Position numbers and translations under genes: made by a program. From Psychromarinibacter sp048262455 (GTDB taxonomy: Bacteria > Pseudomonadota > Alphaproteobacteria > Rhodobacterales > Rhodobacteraceae), in NCBI GenBank assembly GCA_048262455.1, contig JBLXFD010000011.1:66438-130437 (forward strand): a DNA stretch of 64,000 nt, read 5' to 3'. This document shows positions 62,447-64,000 of this stretch, in pieces. The notes under the pieces are model-generated. The model was not told the DNA's origin. It saw only the letters and a list, made by a program, of their open reading frames with translations, and made no database searches. How positions within the stretch are numbered: position 1 is the stretch's first letter; every line of letters begins with the position of its first letter.

Positions 62447-63271
62447 ATGAACGATCCCGTCCTGCTGCTGCAACTGCTGGTCATCCTGCTGCTGATCGGC
62501 GCGCTCGCCGGGGTGCTGGCGGGTCTGCTTGGGGTCGGCGGCGGCATCGTGCTGGTGGCGGCCTTCTTCTACTCGTTCAAGGCGCTGGGCTTCGACGGGC
62601 CGCAGCTGATGCAGATCTGCCTGGCGACCTCGCTGGCGACCATCGTGGTGACCTCGGCGCGCTCGCTGCAGGGGCATGCGCGCAAGGGGGCGGTGGAATG
62701 GTCGGTGCTGAAGACCTGGGCGCCGGGCATCGCGGTGGGGGCGGTGCTGGGGGTGCTAGTGGCGGCCAGCCTGCGCACCGCGGCGCTGCAAGCAATCTTC
62801 GGGGTGCTGGCGGTGACGGTGGCGCTGTACATGGCCTTTGGGCGCAAGCACTGGCGGCTGGGAGAGGCGATGCCCCGCGGCATCGCCCGCGCGGCGCTGT
62901 CGCCGGGGGTGGGGTTCCTGTCGGTGCTGATGGGGATCGGCGGCGGAAGTTTCGGGGTGCCGCTGATGACGCTCTACGGGATGCCGATCCACCGGGCGGT
63001 GGCGACCGCCTCGGGCTTTGGCCTGCTGATCGCGGTGCCCTCGGTGATCGGCTTCCTGTTCGTCGGGATCGACCCAGCGTTCCGGCCGCCGTTCACGGTG
63101 GGGGCGGTGAACCTGCCGGCCTTCGCGGTGGTGATCGCAATGACGCTGCTGACCACGCCGCTGGGAGTGAAGCTGGCGCACCGGATGGACCCGGCGCCGC
63201 TGAAGCGGGTCTTCGCGCTGTTCCTGTTCCTGGTGGCGCTGAACATGCTGCGGGCGGCGTTCTGGGGGTAG
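62447..63271 (+). CDS. Sulfite exporter TauE/SafE family permease
   Basis: A 274-residue protein with about eight predicted membrane helices. The start ATG follows CCGGAGGCCCCG. The two internal repeats carry the family pattern GLLGVGGGIVLV near residue 25 and LMGIGGGSFGVPLMTL near 160. Such proteins export sulfite, sulfonates or other small anions; the substrate cannot be read. It lies 76 bases after dusA on the same strand. It could matter for sulfite or sulfate made by sulfatases elsewhere in the cell, but nothing links it to the sulfatase modules here. Confidence 0.9.
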   Translation: MNDPVLLLQLLVILLLIGALAGVLAGLLGVGGGIVLVAAFFYSFKALGFDGPQLMQICLATSLATIVVTSARSLQGHARKGAVEWSVLKTWAPGIAVGAVLGVLVAASLRTAALQAIFGVLAVTVALYMAFGRKHWRLGEAMPRGIARAALSPGVGFLSVLMGIGGGSFGVPLMTLYGMPIHRAVATASGFGLLIAVPSVIGFLFVGIDPAFRPPFTVGAVNLPAFAVVIAMTLLTTPLGVKLAHRMDPAPLKRVFALFLFLVALNMLRAAFWG

Positions 63272-63279
63272 GGGGGCGC

Positions 63280-64000
63280 GAGGCGGGGTGACGCCTCCTA
63301 CCGCGTCGTCTGGTTGATGCGCTGATCCGCCCCGAACAAGCCGAAGGCGCGGGGCGAGCGCCTGCCCGTCCCCACGGGCTGGCGCTGTGGTGGCCGCAGG
63401 GCGACGCTCATTCTGCGCGCGGACTTGGCTGGGATAAAGCGCCTATGGCAGAGGTGGGTGGCGCCAGCCCACAGGCAGGCTGGTGTCGCGCCACGGCGGG
63501 GTGAACCCCGCCCTACCACTGCAATCGACAGAAGCGCTGGCCAGCCCCCGAACAAGCCGGAGGCGCGGGGGCGAGCGCCTGCCCGTCCCGGCGGGCTGGA
63601 GCTGTGTCATCTTCGTGCAACGCTCGTTCTGCGCGCGGATGTGGCGAGGATAAAGTGCCTATGCCTGAGCGTGGAGGCGCCAGCCCACGGGCAGGCTTGC
63701 GTTGCGCTTTGGCGGGGTGAACCCCGCCCTACCGCCTCATACGAGTGAGGCGCTTACCAGCCCCCGAACAAGCCGGAGGCGCGGGGGCGAGCGCCTGCCC
63801 GTCCCGGCGGGCTGGCGCTTTGGAGCTGCAGGGCGCGGTTCATTCTGAGCGCGTACTTGGCTGGGATAAAGTGCCTACGCCAGAGTGTGGAGGCGCCATC
63901 CCTCGGGCAGGCTGGTGTTTCGCCACGGCGGGGTGAACCCCGCCCTACCGCTTCATTCGGATGAAGCGCTGAACAGCCCCCGAACAAGCCGAAGGCGCGG
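63280..64000. repeat. Tandem array of the ~215-bp repeat, second locus, continuing past the window
   Basis: The core CCCCGAACAAGCC occurs at 63330, 63546, 63762 and 63978, an even 216-bp spacing; the last unit runs off the edge. The GGCGGGG-TGAA-CCCCGCC-CTAC hairpin is present at 63495-63516, 63711-63732 and 63927-63948, and a degenerate version (GAGGCG/CGCCTC then CTAC, 63280-63301) opens the array right after the TauE stop. Orientation and unit match the array at 3709-4320 some 59.6 kb away. Short frames on either strand are repeat artefacts. Confidence 0.9.

Noticed and set aside
63280..64000. CRISPR array
   Set aside because: The repeated unit is about 216 bp with no short-repeat/unique-spacer alternation, and no cas genes are nearby.

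Overview
The window is GC-rich DNA with short, tightly packed operons. Gene content and order point to an alphaproteobacterium of the Rhodobacterales, probably of the marine Roseobacter group. The reasons are the order SPOR lipoprotein - D-Ala-D-Ala carboxypeptidase - tmk - holB - tatD - MBL hydrolase, the abundance of ABC importers, and GC-rich tandem repeats between convergent genes. This placement is inference from family knowledge; no 16S or other marker is present.

Layout. 1-3693 (+): end of a polyamine-type ABC importer operon (binding protein, DUF1330 protein, two unusual permeases). 3709-4320: tandem array of a ~215-bp hairpin-rich repeat, seen again at 63280-64000. 4328-10805 (-): housekeeping run of AEC transporter, MBL hydrolase, TatD, holB, tmk, DD-carboxypeptidase and SPOR lipoprotein. 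11006-11095: tRNA-Ser(UGA). 11221-18025 (-): sugar-type (CUT1) ABC importer with a cytosolic sulfatase-fold enzyme and a DUF4432 epimerase-like protein, followed by a LysR gene. 19111-25809 (-): dipeptide ABC importer with a membrane-dipeptidase-type peptidase and a GNAT acetyltransferase. 26023-29929 (-): a redox cluster of dienelactone-hydrolase-like protein, bis-heme ferric-reductase-like membrane protein, Tat-exported intradiol-dioxygenase-like protein that seems to lack the Tyr ligands, and a flavin monooxygenase fused to cytochrome b5. 30084-37913: LysR plus a divergent second copy of the sulfatase/CUT1 importer module, paralogous gene by gene to the first.

38052-39463: a 49-residue ORF found by reading the sequence, a small membrane protein, a possible structured RNA and a lytic transglycosylase. 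39503-43538: phosphorelay of hybrid histidine kinase, secreted SUOX-fold protein and divergent LuxR-type response regulator. 44005-59878: surface-protein locus with a 170-aa secreted protein, an 886-aa DUF11 protein, a 1931-aa protein with a predicted outer-membrane beta-barrel, and on the other strand a 1957-aa GEVED/SdrD-B/DUF11 protein and a small membrane protein. A 182-bp tandem repeat lies between the two largest genes. The end carries a YHYH protein, dusA, a TauE/SafE permease and the second repeat array.

The strongest candidates for something little described are the 26-30 kb redox cluster, the paired sulfatase/importer modules with LysR-type palindromes, and the giant surface-protein locus beside its own phosphorelay. 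The REP-like arrays are a separate structural observation.
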